Source: SZUA-370 sp034003955
GTDB lineage: Bacteria; Spirochaetota; Spirochaetia; Treponematales; UBA12059
Direction of reading: 5' to 3'
Assembly (NCBI GenBank): GCA_034003955.1
Contig: JAVEXO010000009.1
Location: forward strand, 8,411 to 72,410
DNA length: 64,000 nt
Shown here: positions 43,335-52,548 of the stretch, piece after piece
Numbering within the stretch: the stretch's first letter is position 1
Layout of the letters: the number at the start of each line of letters is the position of its first letter
The notes under the pieces: generated by a model
The model's input: only the letters and a program-made list of their open reading frames with translations
What the model was told of the DNA's origin: nothing
Database searches by the model: none
Made by a program: the position numbers and the translations under genes

Positions 43335-45625
43335 GTATGAGCCTCTTGGCCAGCATCTACTGGGAGATCATCGCTCAGGAAGAGCATGGCCTTCTCAGGC
43401 GTCATAGGCAGCTTGTGGAATGACGGAGCCTCGGGTCTTGCGGCCTTGAGCGCGTCGAGTACCGCAAAATAACCCGCTATGCCATACATGAGTGGAGGTT
43501 CGCCTACAGCCTTGGAGTTGGCCACTACCTTCGGGTTTGGCTTTGTAAAGAGTTCTATGTCCATCCTTGGCATGAAATGGGCATCGGGTAACTTGTAGGT
43601 AGACAGGGTGTCAGACAGAAGCCTGCCAGATTCGTCGAAGGCAAGCTCCTCAAGACAGGACCAACCCAGGCCCTGGGCAAAGGCGCCTTCTATCTGGCCT
43701 ATGTCTACGAGGTGATCAATAGACTCTGCCATGTCATGGACTATGAATGCGTCATCGAAACGGTAGGAGCCGCGCATCACGTCGAGGGTCGCCGTCACTA
43801 TGGCGCAACCATATACGTGATAGAGGAATGGCGTGCCATGCTCTGTTTTCATGTCGTAATGGAGGCCCGGTGTGGCATAGAAGCCGTGGGCCGACAGATC
43901 AAGGCGCTTCTGGTAGGCGGCTTCGGCTAAGGCTGCAAATGTTAGTACACCGCTCTTCTCCTTGTTGCCTGCGACGACTACCTTGCCGTCTACTATGTCT
44001 ATGGCGTCTATCCCTAGCTCAAGTTTCTCGGCGGCGAGCCCTACGAGGCGCTTGCGAATCTCGAGGCAGGCTACCCTTGCGGCCATGCCGTTTATGTCCG
44101 TTCCGGTGCTTGCCGCGGTGGCTACCGTGTTGGCAACGGTCGTCGTCCTGGTGCTTTCTATCCTGATAGAGGCGAGGGGAGCACCGAGCGTCCTTGAGAC
44201 TATTATGGCTATCTTGCGACCCACGCCCTGCCCCATCTCTATGGCGCCTGTGGCTACAGACACCGAACCGTCGTTATAGACATGGATGAGGGCTCCGCCC
44301 TGATTGAGCATAATCTTTGTAAAACTTATGCCAAAGCACAGCGGTATGGCCGCTACGCCTTTTTTATACGCCTTGTTGGCGGCATTGAAGGTGGCTATGC
44401 CTGACCTGAGCTCGGGCCATTTTGCCTTCTTCATACACAGATCAAAGGTGGAAGAGGCGCGAACGTCTTCCATCTTCATACCGTAGTGGGAAATGTCACC
44501 CTCGGACAGGAGGTTCCTGTGCTGGATGTCGGCCGGGTCAATGCCCATGGCACGGGCGGCCTTCTCTATGGCGCTCTCTATGACGAATATACCCTGCGGA
44601 CCACCAAAGCCCCTGAAGGCGGTGAATGGAACAAGGTTGGTACGGCACATGATGCCGGTGGCACGCACATTGGGAATGTGGTAGGCGTTGGCCGCGTGGA
44701 ACATGGTCCTTGGTATGATGGCAGGCGATAGATCCGTGGCTGCGCCTGAGTTCTGGTAGTAGTCGGCCTCGAACACCAGAATGGTACCGTCATTCTTAAG
44801 GCCAATCTTGAAGTCTGAGGAGTAGGGATGACGCTTGCCTGTGCTGCTCATGTCATCGCGCCTGTTTAAGTACAGCTTTACAGGCTTTCCTGTGACGACG
44901 GCACCGAGCGAGGCGAGGGCGGCCCAGCCTGAGGCCTGGTCTTCCTTGCCGCCGAATGCGCCTCCTAGACGAGGAGTCTCCACCTCTATGAGGTTCATGG
45001 GAAGACCCAGGATGCGCGCTACTATGGCCTGAACCCCGGCGGGGCTCTGGGTTCCCGATATGAGTCTAACCCCACCAGAGTCTTCAGGGTAGGCTATGGC
45101 TCCCTGGGTCTCGAGGTATACGTGCTCCTGGCCACCAGAGTCGACTCGTCCTGTGACGACGATATCGCAATCCTTGTACGCGGCTTCCGGGTCTCCGGAC
45201 AGCTGGGTCCTGGGGCTCATTATTATGTCACCGTTCTTGTAGGCCTCTCGTGGGTCTACTATGGCGGGTAGATCCTCCCTGCCCACTATCGTTACCCTTG
45301 CCGCGGCCCTGCGAGCCAGTGAGCGCGAAGGAGCCAGCACGAGAGCCAGAACCTGGCCTCTGTAATGCCAGGTGTCTATGGCTAGCATTGGTTCATCGGG
45401 TATTGAGGTGGACAGCTCATTCTGCCCCGGTATGTCGGAGGCCAGTATAACCCTGATCCCTGGAGACATGGCCAATGCCGCGCTGCTGTCAAGCGACGAG
45501 AAACGACCATGGGCCGATGGAGAGGTGACTATGGCCGCATGGAGCATGTCTCTACTCTCGGGCATATCGTCTATATAGTTTGTCTTGCCCTGTACATTGA
45601 GGGCCGAGTCGGGATTACGCTTCAT
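43331..45625 (-). CDS. xdhB: xanthine dehydrogenase, molybdopterin-binding subunit
   Basis: 764 residues, standard length for the XdhB-type large subunit. Hydroxylates hypoxanthine or xanthine. Seen: GGAFGGKEDQASGWA, the AFRGFGGPQGIFVIE segment with the purine-binding Arg, GAIEMGQGVGRKIAI, and near the C-terminus NSKAVGEPPLMYGIA with the catalytic Glu. Coded with XdhA (ATGA overlap). Distinct from XdhD, so the cluster holds two molybdenum hydroxylases. Confidence 0.94.
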   Translation of the reverse strand: MKRNPDSALNVQGKTNYIDDMPESRDMLHAAIVTSPSAHGRFSSLDSSAALAMSPGIRVILASDIPGQNELSTSIPDEPMLAIDTWHYRGQVLALVLAPSRSLARRAAARVTIVGREDLPAIVDPREAYKNGDIIMSPRTQLSGDPEAAYKDCDIVVTGRVDSGGQEHVYLETQGAIAYPEDSGGVRLISGTQSPAGVQAIVARILGLPMNLIEVETPRLGGAFGGKEDQASGWAALASLGAVVTGKPVKLYLNRRDDMSSTGKRHPYSSDFKIGLKNDGTILVFEADYYQNSGAATDLSPAIIPRTMFHAANAYHIPNVRATGIMCRTNLVPFTAFRGFGGPQGIFVIESAIEKAARAMGIDPADIQHRNLLSEGDISHYGMKMEDVRASSTFDLCMKKAKWPELRSGIATFNAANKAYKKGVAAIPLCFGISFTKIMLNQGGALIHVYNDGSVSVATGAIEMGQGVGRKIAIIVSRTLGAPLASIRIESTRTTTVANTVATAASTGTDINGMAARVACLEIRKRLVGLAAEKLELGIDAIDIVDGKVVVAGNKEKSGVLTFAALAEAAYQKRLDLSAHGFYATPGLHYDMKTEHGTPFLYHVYGCAIVTATLDVMRGSYRFDDAFIVHDMAESIDHLVDIGQIEGAFAQGLGWSCLEELAFDESGRLLSDTLSTYKLPDAHFMPRMDIELFTKPNPKVVANSKAVGEPPLMYGIAGYFAVLDALKAARPEAPSFHKLPMTPEKAMLFLSDDLPVDAGQEAHT

Positions 45626-47070
45626 GCCAGGAGCTCCTCTTCCAGCCTGAGTTCAGGCCACAGTCTGCACAGGGCGGCCCAGGCGAGCCGTTCCAGCAGC
45701 CTTTTTCTATAGGTGGACGAACCACGTACGTCACTCATGGGGCTTCCGGCCTTGGACGCTATGGAACCAAGCTCCTTGGCCAGGCTGGCCGACGGTTTCC
45801 TGCCTTTCATGGCTTCTTCTACTTCACGCAGACGCAAGGGGGTGGCTGCAACGCCGCCAGCCGAGTACCGTGCCTCGATTATTGAGCCATCCGGGGCAAG
45901 GCGAACGGCGACTGCGCAGTTGACGGTTGCTATATCGAGTCTTTCTCGCTTGCTGGCCTTCTCGAAGGCAAAGCGGTCCCACCCGGTAGGGAATAGTATT
46001 TCAGATACTCGCTCTCCTGGAGCCAGATCAATCTGCTTATAGCCCAGGAAGAAGTCTTCAAGGGCACATGTTCGTTCTCTGGATGAACCCTGTATGCAGA
46101 GCTGTGCACCTAAGGCTATGAGCATGGCCGTCATGTCCGCTATGGGGGAGGCGTTGACTATGTTGCCTGTCAGCGTAGCCCGATTGCGTATGGGTGGTGA
46201 GGCCACATCGAGTTCGTAACGCTCTATACCAGGCGCGGCGCGGCGCACCAGTGCCGATGCAAAGAAGTCGCTGGCGTTCACCGCCGCGCCAAGCGATACG
46301 AAGGTTTTTCCGTCTACAGCGACCTCCTGTATCGCGCGTGAACCGGAATATGCGTTTGTGAAGGACGGGGCCAGGCCCGGCTCAGGATCTGGGTTGCGTA
46401 CGAAGTAATCGGTGCCGCCTCCAAGCACGAGTCCGGTGCCAGAGACCTGTTCGCCGGCGCTGGCTGTGTCTTCGGAGGGAGCAGGCTCGGGGGGAGTAGC
46501 CATACGTATGGCCAAGGCGGCTGGCAGTACCTTTGCATCTGCCAGGGCGCCGAGCCTGGCTTCAAGGCTTGCAGGAAGGTTATTGAACTGCAGCGCAAGC
46601 CTGGCTGCTGCCCTGCGTATGGAACCGTAACCGGTGCAGCGACACAGATTGCCTTCTACGGCCACCATGGCGGCTACAGGGTCTATCGTGGCTCCTGATA
46701 TGAGGTAGCCTGTCAGGGCCAGCACGAAACCAGGTGAGCAGAAACCGCATTGGCTGGCGCCTTCATCGAGCATGGCCTCCATGACGGGTGTAAGCCCTTC
46801 ACGGGCAAGCCCCTCGATTGTTATAAGGTGGTGCCCGTCCAGTTCTCCCATGGCAAGTGTGCATGAAGTGACGGAGCGCCACTCTGTATGACCCTCCGCG
46901 TCCTTGCCGCCAAGAAGCACGAGGCAGGCTCCGCAGTCTCCTTCGCGGCAACCTTCCTTGGTGCCTTTAAGGCCGGCATCGTTGCGTAGCCAATCGAGGA
47001 CAAGGGCCTCTTCTCTCATCTGTATGGTGTAATCGGCCTGGTTGAGCCTGAATCTGATGGAACGTATCAT
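45622..47070 (-). CDS. xdhA: xanthine dehydrogenase, iron-sulfur/FAD subunit
   Basis: 482 residues, like the small subunit of Rhodobacter-type XDH: [2Fe-2S] domains CREGDCGAC with a later Cys, then CGFCSPGFVLAL and CRCTGYG, a linker of about 30 Ala/Pro/Ser residues near 205-215, and an FAD domain with LVLGGGTDYF and IRNRATLTGNIVNASPIADM. It passes electrons from the molybdenum site to NAD+ or another carrier. First gene after the 196-base gap downstream of ade, with its own promoter candidate. Confidence 0.93.
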   Translation of the reverse strand: MIRSIRFRLNQADYTIQMREEALVLDWLRNDAGLKGTKEGCREGDCGACLVLLGGKDAEGHTEWRSVTSCTLAMGELDGHHLITIEGLAREGLTPVMEAMLDEGASQCGFCSPGFVLALTGYLISGATIDPVAAMVAVEGNLCRCTGYGSIRRAAARLALQFNNLPASLEARLGALADAKVLPAALAIRMATPPEPAPSEDTASAGEQVSGTGLVLGGGTDYFVRNPDPEPGLAPSFTNAYSGSRAIQEVAVDGKTFVSLGAAVNASDFFASALVRRAAPGIERYELDVASPPIRNRATLTGNIVNASPIADMTAMLIALGAQLCIQGSSRERTCALEDFFLGYKQIDLAPGERVSEILFPTGWDRFAFEKASKRERLDIATVNCAVAVRLAPDGSIIEARYSAGGVAATPLRLREVEEAMKGRKPSASLAKELGSIASKAGSPMSDVRGSSTYRKRLLERLAWAALCRLWPELRLEEELLA

Positions 47071-47168
47071 GCAATATCCCTTTCTTCGGCTTGTCCGAGG
47101 AGATGAGTCAGATTCTCCTTGAAAGGTGACGCAACAAGCCGTGGTAGTGGTTCAATAGGTATAGAACA

Positions 47169-47197
47169 AGTGTAATGTATTGACCGTTTTAAGGCAA
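47169..47197 (-). promoter_or_regulatory. promoter candidate upstream of xdhA
   Basis: On the minus strand TTGCCT (47197-47192), 17 bases, TACACT (47174-47169). About 100 bases to the xdhA ATG. It would allow xdhA-ygeW transcription apart from ade. Confidence 0.45.
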
Positions 47198-47266
47198 AAA
47201 GGGAGGATTTGACCATAGCAGCCAGGGTGGTTACCCGGGGGCGCCGCCGGGTGCGGCCTAAAAAGG

Positions 47267-49003
47267 TCAAGGCACTTTAAATAGTGGTACCTGTTCGAAC
47301 GAATCAACGTCGACGAGGCCCTTGTCGGTGATTTTAAAGGATGGAATCACCGGTAGGGCCATGAACGAGAGGGACATGAGGGGTGAGGCTCCCGGCATGC
47401 CCTCCTTCCTGAAAAATTCCTCAAAAGTGGCGAGGCTGGCTATGACATCGGCGGATGGCTTGTCGCTCATGAGCCCGGCAACAGGCAAGGCAAGTTCTGC
47501 CAATACCTCGTCTCCATCGGTAATGACGTAGCCGCCTTTCATGGCATTGAGCCTTCTGGCTGCCTTGAATATTGAGACGTCATCTACACCGGCTATTATC
47601 ATGTTGTGTGAATCATGGCTGACGGTAGAACCTATGGCTCCACGCTTCAGCTTGAGGCCTCTAATGAAGCCCTTTCCTATATTCCCTGTTCCCGCATGGC
47701 GTTCTATTACGAAAATCTTGATGATGTCACGCTCTATGTCCGAGACACACAGGCCATCCACCACAAGAGGCCGCGTTAGAGACATGCCTGTTATTATTGA
47801 ACCAGGGGAGGCCTCTATGATTCGAGCCTGGCCCTTCTGGTCAGGGATACGGAAGTCTTTCTCTTCCAACCACTTGATGTTTACAGAGTCACGCAGGGCT
47901 GGGACCCTCAGCGAGGGACTCAGGAGCTCGTAACCGGCGCTTAGTCTGCCGTTTTCTGCAATCACCGTGCCTGACTTGAATACCAGTTCTGCCTTGAAGT
48001 CATCAGGGTTGGAGAACACGACGAAGTCTGCCTTGTAGCCTGGTGCTATGGCTCCAGATCGACGCAGACCGTAGTACAGGGTTGGGTTGTGGCAGGCCAT
48101 GCGCAGGGCGTCCATGAATGGCACCCCACCGGCTATAAGCGAGCGAACAGCGGCGTCAATATGGCCTTCTACGGCAATGTCGTTGGGATGGCGGTCGTCG
48201 GTACAGAGCATCATGCGGCGTATCGTCTCTGAGTTCATCGCAGGAATGAGGTGTTCAAGATCGCGTGCAGAAGAACCCAGGCGAGCCATGATCCACATGC
48301 CTTTGCCAAGCTTGTCCAGGGCTTCCTCTGGCGTCGTAGCCTCGTGGTCGCTTCGTATTCCGGACAGGGCGTATGCAGACAGGTCCTTGCCTGTTAGCCC
48401 AGGAGCGTGGCCATCTATGCTCTTGTCTGCTTCCCAGAAGAGAGAAATCTTATCGATCATTTTTGGATCGCCCGATAGGACTCCGGGGTAGTTCATCACC
48501 TCGCCCAGTCCGAGCACACGATCCTCGCGTGCGAAGCGGGCCAGATCGGCGGCAAGCAATGATGCACCAGCCGAATCGAAGTGTGTAGCAGGAACGCATG
48601 ATGGCACCATGAAGTACACGTCGAGAGGCAGGCCCTCTGATGAGCCAAGCATCCAGTTTATGCCGTCATGACCCAAGACGTTGGCTATCTCGTGGGGGTC
48701 TGCGATTATGGCCGTAGTGCCCCTTGGCGAGACAAGGCGGGAAAACTCAATAGGGGAGAGTAGGCTTGATTCTATATGTACATGGGAGTCTATCAAACCC
48801 GGGCACAGGTACCTGCCTCCGAGGCTCCTGGTCACCTTGGCTTCGAGCCCATCGTTGATTCCGACTATGAAGCCATTGTACACAGACACCACGGCTGCAT
48901 CGAGTATCCTGCCACGGAAGAAATCCACGACACGACAGTCTGAGAGGTTGAGATCTGCGGGAGTTCGTCCCCGGGCTACGTCGATATAGTCGGTTGTTAG
49001 CAT
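47267..49003 (-). CDS. ade: adenine deaminase
   Basis: 578 residues from ATG 49003; the frame is open to 49216 but that part is the promoter region. Converts adenine to hypoxanthine. Metal site PGLIDSHVHIESSLLSP, GTTAIIADPHEIANVLG, LGLGEVMNYPGVL, TDDRHPNDIAVEGHID and the C-terminal HDSHNMIIAGVDD. Ade is divergent from the permease gene, giving a purine uptake-and-use regulon. Confidence 0.95.
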   Translation of the reverse strand: MLTTDYIDVARGRTPADLNLSDCRVVDFFRGRILDAAVVSVYNGFIVGINDGLEAKVTRSLGGRYLCPGLIDSHVHIESSLLSPIEFSRLVSPRGTTAIIADPHEIANVLGHDGINWMLGSSEGLPLDVYFMVPSCVPATHFDSAGASLLAADLARFAREDRVLGLGEVMNYPGVLSGDPKMIDKISLFWEADKSIDGHAPGLTGKDLSAYALSGIRSDHEATTPEEALDKLGKGMWIMARLGSSARDLEHLIPAMNSETIRRMMLCTDDRHPNDIAVEGHIDAAVRSLIAGGVPFMDALRMACHNPTLYYGLRRSGAIAPGYKADFVVFSNPDDFKAELVFKSGTVIAENGRLSAGYELLSPSLRVPALRDSVNIKWLEEKDFRIPDQKGQARIIEASPGSIITGMSLTRPLVVDGLCVSDIERDIIKIFVIERHAGTGNIGKGFIRGLKLKRGAIGSTVSHDSHNMIIAGVDDVSIFKAARRLNAMKGGYVITDGDEVLAELALPVAGLMSDKPSADVIASLATFEEFFRKEGMPGASPLMSLSFMALPVIPSFKITDKGLVDVDSFEQVPLFKVP

Positions 49004-49042
49004 TCTTTTCGTTACCTGAGCCCGCGGATGCGGATGACCACT

Positions 49043-49071
49043 ATTCTCACCGGAATTCTCGGATTTGTCAA
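49043..49071 (-). promoter_or_regulatory. promoter of ade with overlapping palindrome
   Basis: Perfect TTGACA -35 box, 17-base spacer and GAGAAT -10 box, 40 bases before the ade start. The palindrome at 49061-49075 covers the -35 box. Confidence 0.6.
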
Positions 49072-49214
49072 ATCCAATCTTAAGTAATGGATACGAGACA
49101 AGGTTGAAGAAAAAAAAGGAGTTGCGAAATTTATACAAGTGGCTTAGGATCTGTGCGATTGTCACTCTAATCCTCCATGCTTCATGCAAAGAGGAGGAAG
49201 GTGACAAAATCCAC

Positions 49215-49221
49215 AAGGAGG
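49215..49221 (+). promoter_or_regulatory. ribosome binding site choosing GTG 49229
   Basis: AAGGAGG is 7 bases before GTG 49229 and 4 before TTG 49226. Confidence 0.75.
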
Positions 49222-49228
49222 TATATTG

Positions 49229-50536
49229 GTGGAACAGCTATTCAAGCTTAAAGAACACGGTACCACGGTCAGAATTGAGATCATGGCCGGTATCACCACA
49301 TTCATGACGATGGCCTACATCCTGGCCGTCAACCCGGGAATTTTGAGCGCTACCGGCATGCCTGCAGGCGGCGTATTCACCGCTACCGCACTCGCATCGA
49401 TGATAGCGACGCTCCTGATGGCCCTCATGGCCAATCTGCCCATAGCACTTGCTCCGGGCATGGGGCTCAACGCATTCTTCGCGTTCACGGTCGTTCTGGG
49501 CATGGGCTATTCCTGGCAGCTCGCCTTAACAGCCGTCTTCGTAGAAGGTATCATCTTCGTACTGATGTCGTTCTTCAATATTCGTGAAGCGATTGTCAAG
49601 TCGATACCCAAGAACGTCAAGAATGCCGTCTCAGTTGGTATTGGCCTCTTCATAGCCTTCATTGGTATGCAGAATGCCGGCATCATCGTCAATAATGACG
49701 CCACGCTCGTCGGCCTCGGCAACATTACCCAGGGAACCGCCCTGGTAGCCATCATAGGCCTGGTGCTTACCGGCGTACTCCTGGCATTCAAGGTCAAGGG
49801 TGCCCTGCTCATTGGCATCGTGGCCACGACAATAATCGGCATTCCCTTCGGCGTTACCAACATCCCCCAGGGATGGAGCCCGGTAAGCGCCCCAGCCGCA
49901 CCGCTTTTCTGGCAGTTTGACTTCTCCAGGCTTCTGTCACTCGACTTTTTCGTCGTACTGTTTACCTTCCTCTTCGTAGACATATTCGATACGATTGGAA
50001 CCCTGGTAGGCGTTACGACCCAGGCCAAGCTTATCAATGAGAAGGGTGAGATACCCAAGGTCAAGCAGGCCCTGCTTGCCGACGCCATTGGTACAGTAGC
50101 AGGCGCCGCTCTCGGCACCTCAACCGTAACCTCATACGTCGAGAGCGCCTCCGGCGTAGCAGAAGGCGGACGAACTGGTCTAACCTCTTTGACCACCGGC
50201 CTTCTCTTCGGCCTGGCTCTCTTCCTCTCACCATTGTTCCTCCTCGTGCCCGGCGCTGCCACGGCTCCGGCCCTCATCCTCGTCGGCCTGTTCATGCTAG
50301 CACCGGTCAAGGATCTGGATCTCAAGGACTTTACCGAGGCAATCCCGGCATTCCTTACCATCATCATGATGCCCCTGGCATACAGTATTGCCGAAGGCCT
50401 CGTATTTGGTATCCTGTCATACATCTTCCTCAAGGCAATAACCGGTAAGTTCAAGGACATATCGATCGTTACCTGGGTAGTAGGCGGGTTCTTTATCTTG
50501 AAGATTATTATGCCGTATATCCAGGCTGCACTGTAA
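49229..50536 (+). CDS. NCS2/AzgA-type purine permease
   Basis: 435 residues, about 12-14 hydrophobic segments. AzgA branch of nucleobase transporters (adenine, guanine, hypoxanthine): TVRIEIMAGITTFMTMAYILAVNP, ANLPIALAPGMGLNAFFAFTVV, LFVDIFDTIGTLVGVTTQAKL, and LGTSTVTSYVESASGVAEGGRTGLTSL, the family signature. Sodium- or proton-driven import. Divergent from ade, so it supplies the catabolic operon. GTG start. A strong hairpin terminator follows. Confidence 0.95.
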   Translation: MEQLFKLKEHGTTVRIEIMAGITTFMTMAYILAVNPGILSATGMPAGGVFTATALASMIATLLMALMANLPIALAPGMGLNAFFAFTVVLGMGYSWQLALTAVFVEGIIFVLMSFFNIREAIVKSIPKNVKNAVSVGIGLFIAFIGMQNAGIIVNNDATLVGLGNITQGTALVAIIGLVLTGVLLAFKVKGALLIGIVATTIIGIPFGVTNIPQGWSPVSAPAAPLFWQFDFSRLLSLDFFVVLFTFLFVDIFDTIGTLVGVTTQAKLINEKGEIPKVKQALLADAIGTVAGAALGTSTVTSYVESASGVAEGGRTGLTSLTTGLLFGLALFLSPLFLLVPGAATAPALILVGLFMLAPVKDLDLKDFTEAIPAFLTIIMMPLAYSIAEGLVFGILSYIFLKAITGKFKDISIVTWVVGGFFILKIIMPYIQAAL

Positions 50537-50616
50537 GCTTGAGTAATCTGCTGTGGTCCTTCAGGGTACGGGCATTCGTCGTCATAGATGGCGAGTGCCT
50601 GTGAAACTGTAACATA

Positions 50617-50660
50617 AAACGGGGCGGTACAGCTTGAAAGTTGTACCGCCCCGTTTGTTT
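50617..50660. terminator. strong terminator after the purine permease, usable from both sides
   Basis: A 15-bp perfect stem (50617-50631 with 50642-50656, core ACGGGGCGGTACA), 10-base loop, then TTTGTTTA on the plus strand. On the minus strand CCCCGTTTTATG gives a T4 run for the convergent permease gene. Confidence 0.9.
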
Positions 50661-50690
50661 ACTAAAGTCATATCTAAGCAATAATAAGCC

Positions 50691-51779
50691 CTAGCGCTCT
50701 TTGTGTTTTTTCTTTACTTGCTGGTATGAGCCCATCATTATGGATACAGACTCCAGCCCGGGTATGTTCTCGCATATGATTTTGACTATGACAGTCATTG
50801 GAACGGCGAGCACGAGTCCGGAGAACCCCCAGAGCCAACCCCAGCCCGATAGAGAAACTAGTATTATGAAGGGTGAGAGTCCTAGATTCTGACCCTGTAC
50901 CCTCGGTTCTATTACATTGCCCAGTAGCATGTTGATGCTCAGCATCGTGGCTGCTGTGGCCAGGATGGGCCCGGGTGCAGGCCAGAATTGAACCAGGGCA
51001 AAGGCTGTGACACCGAGGCCGGCGAATGTGGAGCCGATGTTGGGTATGAAGTTCATGATGAAAGAAATGACTCCCCAGATTATAGGAAAGTCCAGTCCTA
51101 TCCACCACAGGATTAGGCTGACGCTTATACCGGTTGCCAGGCTGATGAAAAATTTTGTGCTTAAGTACCGGGCTACCTGCTTTATGACGTCTGCCACAAT
51201 CTTCTGGATTCGTGTCGACATGATACCCTGGAAGGCGATTTCTATGCGTGCCCGGAAATGTCCTATCTCCAGTAGGAGAAATACAACAAACAGCACGACC
51301 ATCACCGTGTTTGTAAACAGGTCGAGGAAGGTGCTGGAGGTTGTCAGGGCGAATTCCTGGACCCTGGCTCTGACTCCGAGTTGACCCCAGAGGTTTTGGA
51401 ACAGGCTTATGTGTTCATCGTATGGTAGCTTGAAGGCTTGAGCCAGAAGGGCATACAGATAGCTGAACCGGGCCTCATACTTGGGGTAGAGGGTAAGAAT
51501 AGTCTTTATACTCTGAAACAGTATGATGCCTGTTATGTATATCCCGGTTGCTACTATGAGTACGACGACGACGGCGCCAATGGCCCGCGGTATCTTTATC
51601 TTCTCTAGAAGGATTATGACCGGCTCCAGGACGAATGTGAGGAGCACCGCTATTATGAACGGCAATACGACTGAAGCCGTTATCTTCATCGCTCCTACCG
51701 CCAAAACGAGCGATATGAAACCGAGTAGGAACAGGTTTATGCGGGCAAAACTGGCGCTACGATATCGTTCTTCGGCCAT
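50691..51779 (-). CDS. AI-2E/PerM family membrane permease
   Basis: 362 residues, seven or eight hydrophobic segments. Family marks: VLPFIIAVLLTFVLEPVIILLEKIKIPRAIGAVVVVL near the N-terminus, the central WWIGLDFPIIWGVISFIMNFIPNIGST, and IEPRVQGQNLGLSPFIILVSLSGWGWLWGFSGLVLAVPMT. Substrates in this family range from autoinducer-2 to sodium; nothing here decides. Last of the polA-coaE-SPOR group, 9 bases after the SPOR gene. Confidence 0.9.
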   Translation of the reverse strand: MAEERYRSASFARINLFLLGFISLVLAVGAMKITASVVLPFIIAVLLTFVLEPVIILLEKIKIPRAIGAVVVVLIVATGIYITGIILFQSIKTILTLYPKYEARFSYLYALLAQAFKLPYDEHISLFQNLWGQLGVRARVQEFALTTSSTFLDLFTNTVMVVLFVVFLLLEIGHFRARIEIAFQGIMSTRIQKIVADVIKQVARYLSTKFFISLATGISVSLILWWIGLDFPIIWGVISFIMNFIPNIGSTFAGLGVTAFALVQFWPAPGPILATAATMLSINMLLGNVIEPRVQGQNLGLSPFIILVSLSGWGWLWGFSGLVLAVPMTVIVKIICENIPGLESVSIMMGSYQQVKKKHKER

Positions 51780-51788
51780 GACTGAGCC

Positions 51789-52487
51789 TTAGCTCGAACG
51801 CTGGACGGTCTGCTTTGAGACATAGGCCTCTGAGCAGCCGGCTACGACCCGTATCGTATCAAGCCAGCCCTTGGCTTCTCTCTCGGAGCCATAGGGCCCA
51901 ATCCTGACGCGGTACCAGGTGACGCCGTCCAGATCCTTGACTGTTATGAGGGTCGACAGACCCTTGGAGGCCAGGTCGCGTTGCAGATCGTCGGCTCGTG
52001 AGCGGCTGGTGAAGGCGGCCGCCTGTATCCAGTACTCGTCGACTATCTTTGGCTTAGCCTGGGTAGCAGGTTTTGCCTTAGCCACGGCGGAGGCCGCAGC
52101 TGACTGGGCAGCCGCAGGCTTTGTCGTGAGCTGAGGAGAGGCAGGAGCAGGCGTATATGGTTTTATGGCCACAGGGGCAGGGCTTATCGCCGTAGCCGTT
52201 GTGGGAATGCTGTCAACTGCAGGCTTCTCGCCATAGACTATGATTATGTCAGAGCCACTTGTACCGCTGGTTTCTGATGTTGGCTTTGGTACAGGCGCCG
52301 GTTCCAGGGCGCGCATATACTCCTCAGGCGAAGATGTTCTAGGTGGAGCTACCGCCGCTATCGTCGCCGGAGCACCGGCGCTGCTTCCTCGAGGAAAGGC
52401 CAGTGCCAGAGCTATTCCAGAGCTGATGACGAGTACTAATACGACGCACAGGACAGTCCACAGTACCTTCTTGGTTTCTAACGGCAT
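51789..52487 (-). CDS. SPOR-domain membrane protein
   Basis: 232 residues from ATG 52487 with GGAGG 4 bases upstream. A short cytoplasmic tail, one transmembrane helix (VLWTVLCVVLVLVISSGIAL, about residues 8-27), a Pro/Ala/Ser-rich periplasmic linker of about 115 residues, and a SPOR domain from about 155 (YWIQAAAFTSRSRADDLQRD, WYRVRIGPYGSEREAKGWL) that binds denuded peptidoglycan at division sites. Same layout as DedD/FtsN. A division role is inferred from the domain. Confidence 0.88.
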   Translation of the reverse strand: MPLETKKVLWTVLCVVLVLVISSGIALALAFPRGSSAGAPATIAAVAPPRTSSPEEYMRALEPAPVPKPTSETSGTSGSDIIIVYGEKPAVDSIPTTATAISPAPVAIKPYTPAPASPQLTTKPAAAQSAAASAVAKAKPATQAKPKIVDEYWIQAAAFTSRSRADDLQRDLASKGLSTLITVKDLDGVTWYRVRIGPYGSEREAKGWLDTIRVVAGCSEAYVSKQTVQRSS

Positions 52488-52548
52488 AGCCCCTCCACTA
52501 CGAGCGCCAGATAGGCGCTTCTCTTCATGTATCGGTATATGAGGTGTT

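Larger units (their letters stand above)
49004..49228. other. divergent control region between ade and the purine permease
   Basis: 225 bases without a gene. Minus-strand ade promoter TTGACA (49071-49066), 17 bases, GAGAAT (49048-49043). A near-perfect palindrome GGATTTG-T-CAAATCC (49061-49075) overlaps that -35 box and is a good operator candidate. An A-rich tract at 49107-49118 precedes TATACA (49132-49137) on the plus strand, with no -35 at the usual distance. I looked for a purine riboswitch core on both strands and saw none. Confidence 0.5.

Noticed and set aside
47221..47266. GC-rich ACCCGG/CCGGGT hairpin after ade as a terminator
   Set aside because: Only a 6-bp stem and no T-run on the minus strand, so read-through into xdhA is possible.
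49004..49216. 71-residue N-terminal extension of adenine deaminase
   Set aside because: It has no homology to the family, contains the promoter, and includes a run of Phe from an A-rich tract.
49004..49228. Purine riboswitch before ade or the permease
   Set aside because: I searched both strands for the conserved purine aptamer loops and helices and found none; a protein operator fits better.
49507..50460. 317-residue open frame antisense to the purine permease
   Set aside because: Arg/Ser/Pro-rich shadow of a high-G+C gene; no family motif and no ribosome binding site.
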